From Acanthaster planci (Eukaryota > Echinodermata > Asteroidea > Valvatida > Acanthasteridae), in assembly GCF_001949145.1 (NCBI RefSeq), contig NW_019091364.1, forward strand, positions 1,918,836-1,976,113: DNA of 57,278 nt, given 5' to 3'. Every line of letters begins with the position of its first letter. Positions within the stretch are counted from its first letter, which is position 1. Shown here piece after piece: positions 43,643-56,859 of this stretch. Below the pieces are notes generated by a model, which saw only the letters and a list, made by a program, of their open reading frames with translations, made no database searches and was not told where the DNA came from. The position numbers were made by a program, and so were the translations under genes.

Positions 43643-44122
43643 ACCGCATTTAAAGGGCACTGTAAAATCAGTTTTTTGAAGTACTGATATTAAGGCGTGG
43701 AGGTCATTCGGTTGACCCAAGGTTTGATGTAAAGTTAAGAGACCACACAGTGATTCGTCAGAGGTTGAATTACGAAGTGCAAAAGCCGCTGGACCCGAAA
43801 TTAGTCACGAGGCGGGTTTCTGACCTTGTAAAGCCGGGTTTCAGTACCGACGTAAAGAGAACATCGCGGATTAGTCCCCGCGATACGTAATGATATGAAA
43901 ACACTTTTTCGTGACTAACGCAAACGTCGACGCAGACGGTTGGGGAAGCTGGTTCACGTTCGACTTTGCCGACCCTCTCCCTTGAGTCGTCAGAGAAAGC
44001 CTTTACGAACACACACGCTGGCATGACGGGTGTACAACGTAATGCCCCTTCTCCTTAATATTAGTACAACTAATTTTGCCCATTTTCTCCAAATTATTAA
44101 CATAATTATGCAGCTCCAATTG

Positions 44123-44670
44123 TCAACAAAACAGCTGACCATAAACAAAATACATCAAACTGGAATATAAGTTTGGCTTCGTGAGGCGTATTACCACATA
44201 AAAAGGCATTTTATACGAAACTTTTCCGAGTTTCGGTCGCCGTTTTGTTTTGTTTGGTTGAATGACGTCACGCAGCGTCTCTTCGGCGACTGTCTGCGTC
44301 TTGACGTCTTGCGTGCCGTCGGCGTTTGTTACAACCATGGAAACCAGGCTTAACAGGACCATAACATTTTCTTTGTTGGGCAAGTTTGGATAATCAACGC
44401 AAGGTGACTTGTTTTGGAACACCATATCACACACGGCTTCGGACTGATTTATTTTCAAGTCAAATTGGTAAACTTTTAGTACTGTAAAAGACACTTCTTG
44501 AGTTTGCACTCGGGGATCATTTTACAAATGAGGACAAAGAGCTCTACCGGTGCAAGCATATTGGGCTCATGAGAAACAGTTTCATCTTCATAGACGATGA
44601 TAGCCCTTCCCGGTACTACACTTTCACAACACAATCTCTGTAACTGTGATCGATACCCGCCCGGAGACAT
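44123..44670 (-). pseudogene. Possible broken coding region: two open frames meeting at an A run
   Basis: A frame from an ATG at 44670 runs to a stop near 44476. A second open frame, shifted by one base, continues from about 44520 to 44123. The switch falls at a short A run near 44520. Codon use in both parts looks coding-like, and both predict beta-rich, Cys-containing sequence. This could be a frameshifted gene, an assembly error or coincidence. Family not recognised. Confidence 0.25.
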
Positions 44671-44980
44671 TCCGGGGACGCAAGCACGAATCAATCAATT
44701 AGTCGGGCTCCGGCTGTAATTTGGGCGGCAATGTCTCCATCCCACGAACACTGCATGAATCACACCTCATTTTGACAAAGTCGAGGGGGAAAAATCAATA
44801 TGAATCAATTTCTCCCATTGCCAGGAGAGAATGTCTGTCTCCAGGTTTGTTTTACACCTGTCAGGTTCCGTCATCTGACCGTTCAGTCATTCCTTACTTG
44901 TTGCGGTCTTGGGATCAAAATGCCGTGGGATCTGGGAAAGATTGTGGTCACAAAAACGTGGTGTGGTAAGTATCGAGATG

Positions 44981-45434
44981 AACTAAGAGATGGCGCCATT
45001 TTCTAAGAACTAAGAGATGGCGCCATTTTCTTTGCAACAGAGTCTCCTTTGGGCCATTTTCCAATACTCAACTTCGGCTCCGTCTCAGGCTTCAACTGTT
45101 TTTTTACTAGCTGACTTTGAAGCAGTCAGCGCAGTAATCAGTCTAATAGTGCCACAGAACATCAAAAAAGATGCAAAAACGCCAAAAATTACAGTAATCC
45201 AATGTAATTTAAACGCTTCAGGCCCACAATCGGGGATTGGTTTTGGGAACGAAGCCTGAGACGGAGACGAAGTTGAGTATTGGAAACCGGCACTGGTCGG
45301 AACTAAACTTCGCTGGTTCGCGAAGGACTATGAAATGCACGCATTACGGTCGCATCGCTACCAGCAACAAGCTCACACCAGGTCCATATGGCTCTTTTCG
45401 AGCGATGAGAGGGAGCTTCTACTCAAGGCGGATA
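44981..45434 (+). repeat. Dispersed repeat family B, copy 4, interrupted by a transposon
   Basis: The left part (44981-45057) has GGCGCCATTTTC-TTGCAAC and AGTCTCCTTTGG and includes a 27-bp tandem duplication. The right part (45287-45434) has TTCGCTGGTTCGCGAAGGAC, CATTACGGTCGCATCGCTAC, TGGCTCTTTTCGAGCGATGA and CTCAAGGCGGATA. The inverted-repeat element 45058-45286 separates them. Confidence 0.8.
45058..45286. mobile_element. 229-bp TIR element inserted in repeat family B
   Basis: 36-bp terminal inverted repeats (45058-45093 and 45251-45286), beginning TTTCCAATACTCAACTTCG, with a single mismatch visible. The interior encodes nothing recognisable, so it is a non-autonomous element. It sits inside copy 4 of family B. 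No clean target-site duplication was identified. Confidence 0.88.
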
Positions 45435-48400
45435 TTAACGACATAGTTGAGTCCAATATTCGGGCTACTGGGCGAGTGTCCGTCAGAAAGACAGCAGGTG
45501 TCGTGCCATCCAGCCATTGTTTGTACCGATTGAAAGTCTCAAACTCTATGGAGACTTATGTATTATTGCAAGTACACTTCAAGAGCAAAGAAAACTGCAG
45601 TGGGCATGTTGTCCTCGTGTTAAATGCTTTACTGTGCAACAAGTAACTCAATGTCGGCTGAATTAGAAGAACGAAACAGGTGCCTAATAGTACAAAGACC
45701 AGCACTATAGCAACCAAGGGACACCATACAAGCACGAGAAACCGGCGAACATCAAGATTTGTATGTCAAGTGGGAGTTTAACCAGCCGCAACCTTACGCG
45801 ATGGAAATTTTGCTCGGCGCACGAATTCCCTGTACGCGAGTATCTCTGCCAAGAAGTTACCGAACTTCAAGCCAGTCCTCAAAATAAATTAAAACTGATT
45901 AAAATCCTCGACTTGCTGGGCTCACGAGAACACCGAGGAAAGCAGCCTCAGGTGGATGCCCAACCCGAGTGAATTTCCCTCAGGGCTTCACGATAACAGA
46001 CGATAGTTTTTACTGGGTCAAACTTGCCACGTACCAATATCGAAAAGCTGACGCGCGCCTTTAGCAAAGAATAAGGTACGGAAATCATCGGTAGAGTGTG
46101 TTTAAATCTGATTACTAGGCCGACATTTTCAACACTTCTCCGATGGAGCAAGATATTGTTTTAAGATCCCCTGGAAAACAGGAAGAAAAGCAAGGATAAT
46201 GTCTATTAAACCGTGGCATGTCATACGTCGTTTTCCTCGTTGCCAATTCCATCAGAAATTACTGGCCCAAAGAAATTAAGTGACCAACGGCAATCGACGC
46301 GCATAACTTCTGAACCGTTCATGGCAGTCGTGTGTAATTTCATGCCGCAGCCAAGTGATTCAGACGCGGTCAAACACTCAACAGAAGCAGGTTACCAGCC
46401 AAAAATGCCACTCGTCACGTTTCTTGTGACAGGTTCAAACCTCCCAAGTGACTTGATCTAAAGCACAGATTTGGCCAGAAATATTTCCTGCCGAACAACT
46501 GTTAGATTGCAGTTTATTTTGTCAACTTTGCCATTCTTTACAAAATGTGCAACGTCATGTAGACATTGCGGGATAGCTGTGACCACCACTGCAAAACTAG
46601 GCTCGGGTAGGTAATTATGATGTGTGAACTCCTCTCCTCCACTACCTTTACGTTTCGAATCGATCCCAGATCAAAATTCTGTTTGCAGAAAGGTTTGCTA
46701 ATATTACGGACAGGGACAGTTGTGGAACTTCCCCAGAGATGAACGGTGGATGTGCAACTTCTTCAGAGATGCGACATTTACATACTCCAGCCTGGTTTCG
46801 GAATGGTGGATATTTTGTTAGACACGTACCGACCAAAGCAAGTAACCGCTGCTTGAAAACCAAATAAAACAAGTCATCTATGAACACCGAAAAGGAAGTC
46901 GATGCTTGACTGACATGTACCGATCCAGTTGCAACAACAATATTCCTACCATACCTGGCAAAAATCCCTAAAATATAATGCTTGGGACAAAGGTAACATG
47001 ATACCGAGCATAATTATTATACGCACTAGGCCGACAGCAGTCTTGAGCCTAATTCGAGGGAAATCGATGCAGCTTGAGGCAAATAAGCCGGAAAATGGCT
47101 TTAATTCTATCACGGGTGTTTGCCCTGGGATCGAGTAGACTATCGAGTGAAACCTAAGAATGTGTGTGCATGTGGAAAACTTGGAGAGTTTCTGCTGTCG
47201 GTGCCAGAAAAAGATACAAGAATAAGGTTATGACATGAAGAGTGCTTGGGGCGTTGTCATAAGAGTCTCCGATGACCATCGAACCATGTGCCCCTGAACT
47301 CTCTGAGTTCCAAAGCACAAGGACAACGTAAACGTATCTAATGCGCATCTAATGGAAACTGCTCCTGTATGTTGACAAAAAGTAACGTTTAATTAATGTT
47401 GTTCACCATGCGCCCCTGACATCCCAGATGACGTGTTTAGGGGGCCGTCTTTGGTTCCGTAAAAAGGTGGGAAATGTTACAGGAATCGGGGTAAAACTGA
47501 CTAAGCAGAATGAGTGGGGAAAGCCCTGACGAATCTTGTCTGCCCCGAATTCATTCAAGAAGCACCACAATGCCTCTCAGTTCTGACAGGAACTTGATGT
47601 GATAAGTTCACTTCAAGTCCTTCGTAACTCGAGCGTCGATGGTATTGGATTTTTCAATTTTTTACATCTAAAGGGACTAAATGAAGTGTGACTGGGTGAG
47701 ATTGGCACGAAATTGACTCCGTGCGTGTGAGGTTGCAACCATGGACCGACACACTGAGTGTGCGCTGCGGCTCTTCACACGAACGAGCACAAACCCCCTC
47801 AGCAAACTATGAGCATGAGGGCCTACAATCTTTACCATACCTTTGGTTTGTTATTATTTTATTAATTCAATCGATGCACCGAGATCGAGAGCTTTGATGT
47901 CACCGACCTGGCCCCTTGGTAGTCCCTGTGTACGTGTCTGTTAATATACATTGCCACTGCTGATTTGTTGAGTCTTTGAGCCAAGTGGCTGGCATACGAA
48001 CTTACTTACGCTCCACGTACGAACGTACTGTGCAATGCGGCACCACTACCGTCCACACGGCAACCGAGCGACCGACCCACCTGGTAAAAATGGGTCGATC
48101 GTTGGTTCGTTTGCAGTGGTCGGAGTGCATGGCCGCACTGTCTCCCGGGTCGCTACAGTCTGGTGAATTAAGACTGTGCGAGTCTCAGCCCTACTCTCGT
48201 CCTTTTTTCACTGCGTTAAGGGGCCACAATTTATAGACAGAGCCCATTATGGTGAGACAAGGTTTAATTGACACACATCCGGCACATACCAAGAGCACAT
48301 TCACGCATCCAATTATAGTTAAGCTGTAATCAATTTCATAACCTTCAGTGATTATTAATTACCTTTATCTTCCTTCGCATCAGTTTAAAGTGAGTGGAAC

Positions 48401-50619
48401 TGTGTGCGATCTGTTCTGACCGAACGCATCAACAATGACTGCGTATAAATTGCAAAACCAAGGGAAAATCAGGAGCAGTTCACGAAGGAGAAGCACACAG
48501 GGAACAAGGCCGACGAATGGACGGCTGAAATCTCCCGAGATCGAGATCTCCCGAGATCGGCTGAGGGTACACTCGCCATGATCGCTGATCACGCCGCCAA
48601 AGAATAAAATGAGCCCTTCTTATTGGTGAAACGGGCACTAAATGAGAAGAATTTTCTCTAATTCCTGAAGGGGAACACTGCCCATGCCAACTTGAACTAT
48701 TTTCCCATCTGCTTCGGTCTGATTGATTCCCCTTCATTCGTACGGATCTGCCACGGGTCGTCCGGTAACTAGATCACCGGCGAACCTGTATCGCTCGGAT
48801 GCCAGGCACCGCAGTGCAGGGAAGCGGGGCCGCTTAAGAGACGAGACAGGGATTGACTTAATGGACGCTGATCACGCAGTCCAGAGACAGTCAGGCCATC
48901 TGTAACGGGCGAATGGATAGAGCCAACTGCCTCCTTTTTCCTTGCAGTTAAAGATGTTGCTCACGAGGTCTCTCCCCCTCCAGAGTTGACGGCAATTAAT
49001 ATTTGCTCATAATAATGTACGAACTTTTAACGAATCATACTTGTAACCAAGGAGCAACAAACAAAACATATTTCTCCTCCAATTTTGTTTTAATTGTTTA
49101 AATTATTTTGTATTTTGTTTTAATGTTTCAGGGCCCATAAGAATAGCAGTTTTTTAACTGAAAAGGTTACCCTGTCGAAATAAAACACAATTAACAAAAT
49201 GTCAGTTATCTGACAAAAAATTGGGCTATGATCGCCCGACTTTATATTGCACGGGCTATTCCGAGGAAGCCCCGTCAATAATAAGGAATTTCAGCTGCCG
49301 TATCTCGGTCGTCAAGGACGCGCGAATACATGGTCATTTAACTAGGGCAGTGCATTTAGTCATGACAGTGCAAATTGATTAAAATTTATCAGTAATGCCA
49401 CGGGAACAACAGCCACTGCGTATCTCAAAGTAAACTATTCACTATTAAAGGCTTCGCTACGCACAATACTATGGGCAGTGCACAACAGCTCTACCTCTGT
49501 CCAAGGCGCCAAAACCTCGTCTTCAGGAAAACAAATCGTTGTACCACTGTCACAGAGCCTTTTACATGCGAGGACTTTATCTTGCCAGAGACTGATCATC
49601 GATCATTACGATATACTGATGAAAGTGACGGACGTGGCTGTGTTAAGGAACGTGACTGTCAGCAGATGTGAACAGGAGATGAAATGACATTGCCGCTGGC
49701 GGCACCGTGAAGGCTTTATGGGTGAGACTGGTAGTCTTCCATGATAAATGCACGATGTTCTTTCCTTTACATGCACAACCAGGATGCTCTACTTTCAAAA
49801 TAGATGGGTCGTGGCGAGATACAAGCGGAGAAGCATCCGTGTAGATGTGAGACAAACGGCCGCTTTGGGGAACTTGTCTTTAGACGCCGTGGAAAGACTG
49901 ATGTCAAGAGCGAAGTTAAAAGACGCTCACGTAATTACGATCGCCCGATGGCATTCGTGAAAATTCACATCAAGGCGCCTTGAAGAGAGCGGTTACAACC
50001 TGTAAAATCACCAGGCGTTATGTTCCTGACGTTCAAAGTCTACCTGTCCTTTCTATTCTAGCAAAGTGCCTCTTCAAAGAAGACTTTATTTGCCTTTCTT
50101 ATGACTTCTTGTGCTTGGAACTTTGGAACCCCTCTCTGCAGCGTGAGCGTGGTGTCCCAAGGGGGAACATGTCCAGTTGCCAAACCGAGGACCTAGTATG
50201 CTAACATTGTAGTTTTCTATTTCCGGGACTTCTTTTGAGGGCGTCATTTCACACTCCTGAGCAAACCAATTTTAATCTTATCAAACCGGGGTTCCAAGCC
50301 CAGAAAACGCTCGGGAAAAAGTTGGCAATTCAACCCATCACGCGCACGTGAATTATATTAGTGATGAAGAAAATAAAAAATAACATTCGCTCTGCGAGTC
50401 AAAGAAGACACGTTCCTGACAAAGTTAAGATGAACAATATTAATACAAATCTGGAATCTTTAAATTGTAAGGATCTTAAAATAAATGGTGAATGTTACAT
50501 ACGAAATGGGTATATGTTCTTGGCAATCTCTCTTATCGTCAAAATGATGCTGACCATGGACAAAACACAAAGGCATGCGTTTGGCTGTAGCACTCACACA
50601 AAAGTAAATAATTATATTA

Positions 50620-50798
50620 CAATACAACCGCTTCACAATAGTGCGCCACCAAGGGTTTGCAATGCGTTGGCCAATCACAATGCGCGGAATCTGTCGACCC
50701 AACGCACGTTTGGAAAGGGTCGACAGATTTTTGCGCGTTGTGATTGACCAACGCGTTGCAAACACTTGGTGGCCCACAATAGTGAATCGCCAGTATTC
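50620..50798. repeat. Palindromic MITE family C, copy 1
   Basis: About 178 bp, nearly one complete palindrome. Outer arms CAATAC...TTCACAATAGTGCG, inner arms TTTGCAA-GCGTTGGCCAATC, and GTCGACCC / GGGTCGAC around a central AACGCACGTTTGGAAA. Confidence 0.85.
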
Positions 50799-53700
50799 TC
50801 AAATATTTCTGGCATTATGAGCAAGCCAAAGTTATCACCCTACCGACTCGGCCTTTTATGTCAGTGGACACCAAGTGTCGAGAAAAACTTACATTTGAGG
50901 CGCAAAGGTACGATTAACTATGACTAAAAAACCCACAATTATACCGTTTAATGATAACACGGCCTCTCTTACCTTGTTTCGCTTGCTGGTGAATCCTCTC
51001 CTAATTGACAGCCTCGCTCTTTGCAGATAACTGAGATCTTAGCTCGCAATCAAGGGCGATATGTCAGTCTATTGACGGCCGAAACAAATACGAGAGCGTC
51101 CAGCAACAGACTCCGAGTGGAACCACCAAAGATGTAAGTTACCAAACGACGGCCGAGAGAAAGCTGGCCGAGAGCATCTCGCGGAAACCGACCGATGCGC
51201 CCCGACCCCACAAAATGAGGCCGCGCAAGAAAGCCTCGGGATCACAGTAACCAAGTCGCCTTTGGAGGATTGCAAAATGGTCGGTCAAACTACCTAAAGA
51301 AAAAAAACATGATCTAGTGCGAGCAAACAAGACGATGTTCCTCCACGACGGAGTGTTTGCCGATCTGGTTCGTATATGAGCAAATATGAGGCTTGACTTG
51401 ACGTGGACACGAGGATAATAGGAACAACTGGGCCGTTGTTGAAGTTTGATTGAAGGCGCGGCGCACAAATGGTCCACGGTATTGATAAACCTGCAACGGG
51501 CGAACGGGTATCCCTCCAGACGTCACGATCGGATACGCAGTGTAAGGAGATCGCGGGTCACATACGACGGACTGCACGTTGGATCGCCTGCACTCTCGTC
51601 ACGTGATTTCCTCAAGCGGTTTCTGCGAACTTGCCCGCAGCCAATCAGGGAAACCGAGCAAAGGCAAAATCAACTCACAGTCAGTCGGAGTTATGCGTGC
51701 TACCTAAAGGTTGGGACGCACGCGTTAGGATGATAAGACTGCACTTTACCTGAACTGCAGACGTGACAACCTCGTTCACACAAACACAGTCAACAGAATC
51801 TGAACTTGTGGGATCTGTATAAGTTTCAATGGGCCGCAACAAACCACACTGAAAAGTGGCTCACGTCACGTATAAAATACACGTGGATGCGTGTGCAAAG
51901 CAACGTTCTTCATGGGTTATTATCAAATAGTTTTCCGGAAAGGCATTCTGCCGCAGGAATCAAGACATACCTAGTCTAGTTGCTTCACAGAATTTCAGGA
52001 TTTTTTTCCTCACACAGCTTGAGTTGAGTCAATGTTAAAGCCGTTTCTTTCCGGATGGATCCCCAATCTGAACAGGCAGCGGCAGTATCGTTGTAACCGT
52101 TTCGGCGCAGACGACAGCGTCGCGGGAACCCTGAGCATCGCTCGTTTTTCGGGCGACGGTGGCACGCCGTCTACCCGCCCAGCCGATACCGGTGCGACGC
52201 AGTACGAAGCAAAGCGCCCGGGGCAATGACTTCAATTACCGTAATGTGGAACTGCTCGTTAAGCATTTCCGTTCAGGCCCGAATGCACGGCGCTGTAGTC
52301 TTATGCTCGAAACGAGTTCAAAGTCAACTCTAATCGTGCGATGGTGAGTGCTGTAAATGCAAACAATGACTACACTCATGTTTCGTCATCGGTTTTTTTT
52401 TTAAACGCCAAGGCTTGAGCCGCAACGTGAAGGCTCCTGACGAATCAGCTATGTGAAAAGTTGCGATCGCTTTTACTTTTTAACCAGCGAGTAAACTGGA
52501 TCTATTACAGAAATGAAATGTGTGCCAGTGCTCGATTCGAGCATTCTGGCAGGCCTACCCTTGCCAGTCTTCCCCACCAACTCGATTCTTGTTTGCCCAC
52601 TCTAATCCCCATTTGCCTGAGATTTGTACTGACGGCCAGGCATAGTTTACCAACAAATCAGTGGGAGGTAAAACTTTATGACTGCGTGATGTGCTATGAG
52701 AAAGGTTCTTGGAAGGACCAGCGTCGTGGGTGGGGGAGGGGGACAGCCAGGGCAAGTGCGGCGCAGTGGTGTAGCTAGTAGGATTTTACTAGTGGGGGCA
52801 CATAGAGGCACCAGCATCTTATGGGGCACCAGCTTTCTGGGGTGTGGTTTTGGGGACAAGTTTTTGTCACCCTTGTTCAATATCCATTCATCCAGTTTTT
52901 ATTTTCAGTGGGGGCACCTGGGAGGCACCGGGAATTTGTGGGGGGGGGGCTGATGTGGCGTGGTACACGGTCGGGCGTCTGTGTTACCAATTACATAAAA
53001 AATGCTTGATTGGATCCACGCTTTCCCGCCGTGTCATTGGGCTCCCGCCTGCAACTGTACTTTAATCATTCAGGGACATCCTTCCCGACCTTTCGCAGAG
53101 CTCGGAGTGGAAACGAGGATCAAAAGAAAGAGAATGATTAAAACCAAGAATCACAGGAAATCCAATATCAGGTGGCAGTCAGTGATAGGCCAGTCCCTGG
53201 AGATATTAGACGGACAGGCACCAGTTTGGAATCGAGGCATGCCGGTCTTGTTAAGGGGCTTTTTTTTAATCAGTATTAATCTTACTGGTATACGGATTAG
53301 GTTCCCAAACTTGAGCACGTTGGAAAGCCAAACCGCATCGAGCGTGCGGCGGCACTGCATCTTTCAGTGACCCAGAATAATTTATTGCGCAGGCTTGTAA
53401 CTTGTAAGCCTTTCCTCATTTCTTGGAAATTCCCACGAGGACCTTGGTAATACCACAACCATTCTCTTCGACATAGAAAAGACACAGGATATGGTGGAAC
53501 TAAACATCACAAAAATAAAATGTCAACGGTGAAAAGTCTGATTTTCATCATATTGTCTCTTTGAAGACATGAACCAGAGAATATAGTTTGAACCGTTGTC
53601 GGTAGACCCACGCTGTATAGAGGCGCTTAGAGCTGAACACATTTCCAAACACTTTTTGAATGAGGACCCGCTACCTTTCGCTTCAAGTGATACTACAAGC

Positions 53701-53976
53701 TTGACATCATTCCTGCGTGGGCCCCGTTCACAACTGGCCGTCCCAACGGGGTCACGTTCCCGCTGCTCATCAAGGAATGTTTGGTGTTTATCAGACAAAT
53801 TCGTGCCTGATATTAATGGTAAACAAAACCCACAGGCTGTAAGGGCTCGCGAAGTAGATGAATCACACACCCAAACACCCAAACAGACATCGAACATGCA
53901 ACATAATGACTTTACACTTTGAGTACATATGCACTTTCCTACTGCGCTAGATGGGACACAATCCATCAAGCCCCTA

Positions 53977-54165
53977 TGAACCCTGAACTGGAACAAGAGA
54001 GGGCGCAATTTTCCCAGCAACGGAGGCTCCTTTGGTCGGAAGTGCATCGCTGGTTCACGAACGATTATGTCCGCGTTACGGTCGCGTCACTGCCAGAAAA
54101 ATGAACACTCCCAACAAGCCAGCCTCTTTTTAACCGATGAGGGATGTTTCCGCTCAAGGCAGATA
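53977..54165 (+). repeat. Dispersed repeat family B, copy 5
   Basis: CTGAACTGGAACAAGAGAGG, GCAATTTTCCCAGCAACGGA, TTGGTCGGAAGTGCATCGCT, GTTACGGTCGCGTCACTGCC, AACCGATGAGGGATGTTTCC, GCTCAAGGCAGATA. Confidence 0.85.
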
Positions 54166-54860
54166 GGATAGAAAGCGCATATAAATAATGTTTGACGTCA
54201 TTTTGTTTTAGATCTATATACCGTATCTGCGGGAGACACAGTTTCAGTCGTATTCCTGAATATATAGTATACATTTGAAATCCTAAATGGAATGGTACCA
54301 GGCGATTTTGGGGAGGAATGAAATCGTAGAATACAGTCTGAAGGTTCTTTGAATTTAACGTTTGCAAATGAATACACTACGTTGGGGAATCTGACTGAAA
54401 TTTGGTACCTGCAAAAACGGTCTATTACCAACAAAAGAATAGATTAATACACCTCATAAATATTCAGGAGCAAATCGGAGCGTGCCATTGGCCGATTTCA
54501 TCCCGCGTCTGGGAAGCAGAAATGATACGCGACCAGGTGACGTCGTAGCGATGAGTATCCACCTCGCTGCCGTGCGGTAGTTTCTTCTGGTAGCATCAAA
54601 AAATCCCTCCGGAACCCGCCGCGTAAATATGTAGTCTGTGTCATGTAATCTTTACGGAACCAGTCTGGAGTTGTATCCTAATAACTATTACAGTAAAGAT
54701 CCGAAAAGTACGTCAGCACCAGACTATTGAAGCCCTGTTTCTATGCACATCTGCACTCCACTATCATCACATGGAAATTTAGCAGCTGAGAAACAACAAT
54801 GGCGTCTGTGAGTACAAGTAACGTGAGATTTATGTTTGAATGTTTACGAAGTGTAGTAAA

Positions 54861-55025
54861 ACAAATACAGCATGGTTTATTTCGGGAAAATAGTTGGAAT
54901 TACTGGTCCCAAGGTGTAGGTCAGTTTGACCACCTTCCTCCGCTTCGCGTCGGGAGGTAGTCGAGCTGACCTACACCTCGGGACAAGTAATTCCACTACT
55001 TCCCCTCAAACCATGCTGTATTTGT
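54861..55025. repeat. Foldback element of 165 bp with about 60-bp arms
   Basis: The left arm begins ACAAATACAGCATGG and ends GGTGTAGGTCAG. The right arm is its imperfect reverse complement, ending CCATGCTGTATTTGT. The loop (CTCCGCTTCGCGTCGGGAG) is itself a short hairpin, so the whole element is close to one palindrome. Confidence 0.85.
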
Positions 55026-56682
55026 ATAATATTGAAGCTGCAGCTGCAAAAACGCATTGCAGTCAGAAGTCTGATCTTAGGATCCTTAATTAATTCTACT
55101 GGGAATTATGTATTGAAAACGCTTTGTGACTGTGCAATGATACAGTACAGTTCCGCTGGTGACAGAGTCGACCTGAACTTGAAGATCGTTCCAAAAACAC
55201 GGCCCAATTAAGCAATCTACGGAACAATAACACTCTTGATGTTTGCTTACCTTATTGTTTGCTTACGACTTCTCCCCTTGTGAATCTTTCTGAAGCTCAG
55301 GAAGAGCCGGTTTTGTTAGAAACAATTAGCTCTCAGGGGAAAAGAGGCGTGGTGCAACCGCAAAGGTTCTCATCATTCGATCTGTCACAGAAGGAAATAA
55401 ATTCAAAGTAATCTTGGGAAAAAATGATTCGCCTTAATATAGACACCATTTTGGGGACTTCAAAAATTCAATTATTTTGGTTCGTTGCCAAGTACGCAGT
55501 GCGCGTGACAAATCCTGCGATGAGTACTCACCGCTTCCAGGATTCTAACCCTCGGTAAAAATAGGAAAACGATTTCTCTTCGAAATCAGAAACTCCTCTG
55601 AATGGGGTTTACATGACCAGCATCTGCTCCCTGTATACGCCGAGAAGAGCAGAAGACCACTTCGGAGATTGCGCCCGGAATCACGAACCGCTTCCCGGTA
55701 AATGATAATTACCCAGGAGATAAATTGCTTCAGACATCTGGATGAACAACCCGTTTAGTGACTGCACTTTGTACGGCCCAGCCATCAAATGAATACTTTG
55801 CAACGAGCACAGCAGGGACTCAAAAGCGAAGGAAAAGAAGGCAGGGGCGGGGCAAAAGTGGAAATTGGGTGTACTCATTTTCATATCGTTAAGGTTTCAT
55901 TATAGGTTCAGGTTAAAACAGCTGCGTGAGTGTAACTGGCCGCTCGGAATGGCGTCTCGTCGGATTTGTCTATTGGCTATATAAAAAAAGTTGAAAGCGA
56001 GGTTACCTCTTTCATTTTATTGGACCACATAGTAAAAATTAAAGCATGAAATAAAAGTTCATTACAAATGAATGCCAGTTATATGTTGATAAACAATTTG
56101 AAATTTGTGATTAATTAATAGTACGTTTTAAAGAAACGTTACAAAAGAAGTGAACGTGAATGTTCTGGAACCCAAAATAGTCTGGCACCACCCTGTGGAA
56201 CAAATTATAATAAATAAGACAAATTTGAGGGGCACGATCGAAAATGGCTCCCCGTGATATCCGTGAATAAGGTTTATCCCGTTAATTGGGAGTCCGAACG
56301 GGCTTTACCAGCTTCAGCAAAGTCTTGTCATCAGCACTGTTTCCACGCACTTGCAATCTACGAAGAACTACAACCCCACATACTAGATTCGGTCGTGACC
56401 GGTGCCCCATGGAGCGAGTCAGTGTGTTACCGCCCTCTGTGTTCCAAATAGGAGAGGGTACGGGAAGAAAATCTATTAGTAAGACGATGGGTGAGGGCGC
56501 AGATCACAGATGGGCAGACTTTTCCTTTTCGGGCGACCTGTATCGGCCATTTAAACCCATCTGACTCGAAATGAAAGGCGGAATGGTTCTTTAAAGGAAG
56601 GTTGGAGGAGAACTCACCAGATTGACAAGACGTCGACAGCGGAGGGGTGGTACATGGTATGGGGTTGGCCCGGATTGGGATT

Positions 56683-56859
56683 CAATACAGGCAATTCACA
56701 ATAGTGCGCTCCAAGAGTTTGCAACGCGCCGGCCAATCACAATGCGCGAAATCTGTCGACCCTTTCCAAACGTGTGCTGGGTCGACAGATTGCGAACATT
56801 GTGATTGGCCAACGCGTTGCAAACTCTCGGAGACGCCCTATTGTGAAACGTCCGTATTC
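56683..56859. repeat. Palindromic MITE family C, copy 2, centre inverted
   Basis: About 177 bp with the same arms as copy 1. The central segment is in the opposite orientation: CTTTCCAAACGTGTGCTGGG here against its reverse complement in copy 1. Confidence 0.85.

Noticed and set aside
52040-52240. GC-rich patch as a coding exon or foreign insert
   Set aside because: Open frames occur in several phases on both strands but none shows motifs or splice signals; could be an unmethylated promoter-like patch.
53523-54047. 174-codon minus-strand frame
   Set aside because: Its first part lies in repeat family B copy 5, and no domain is visible.
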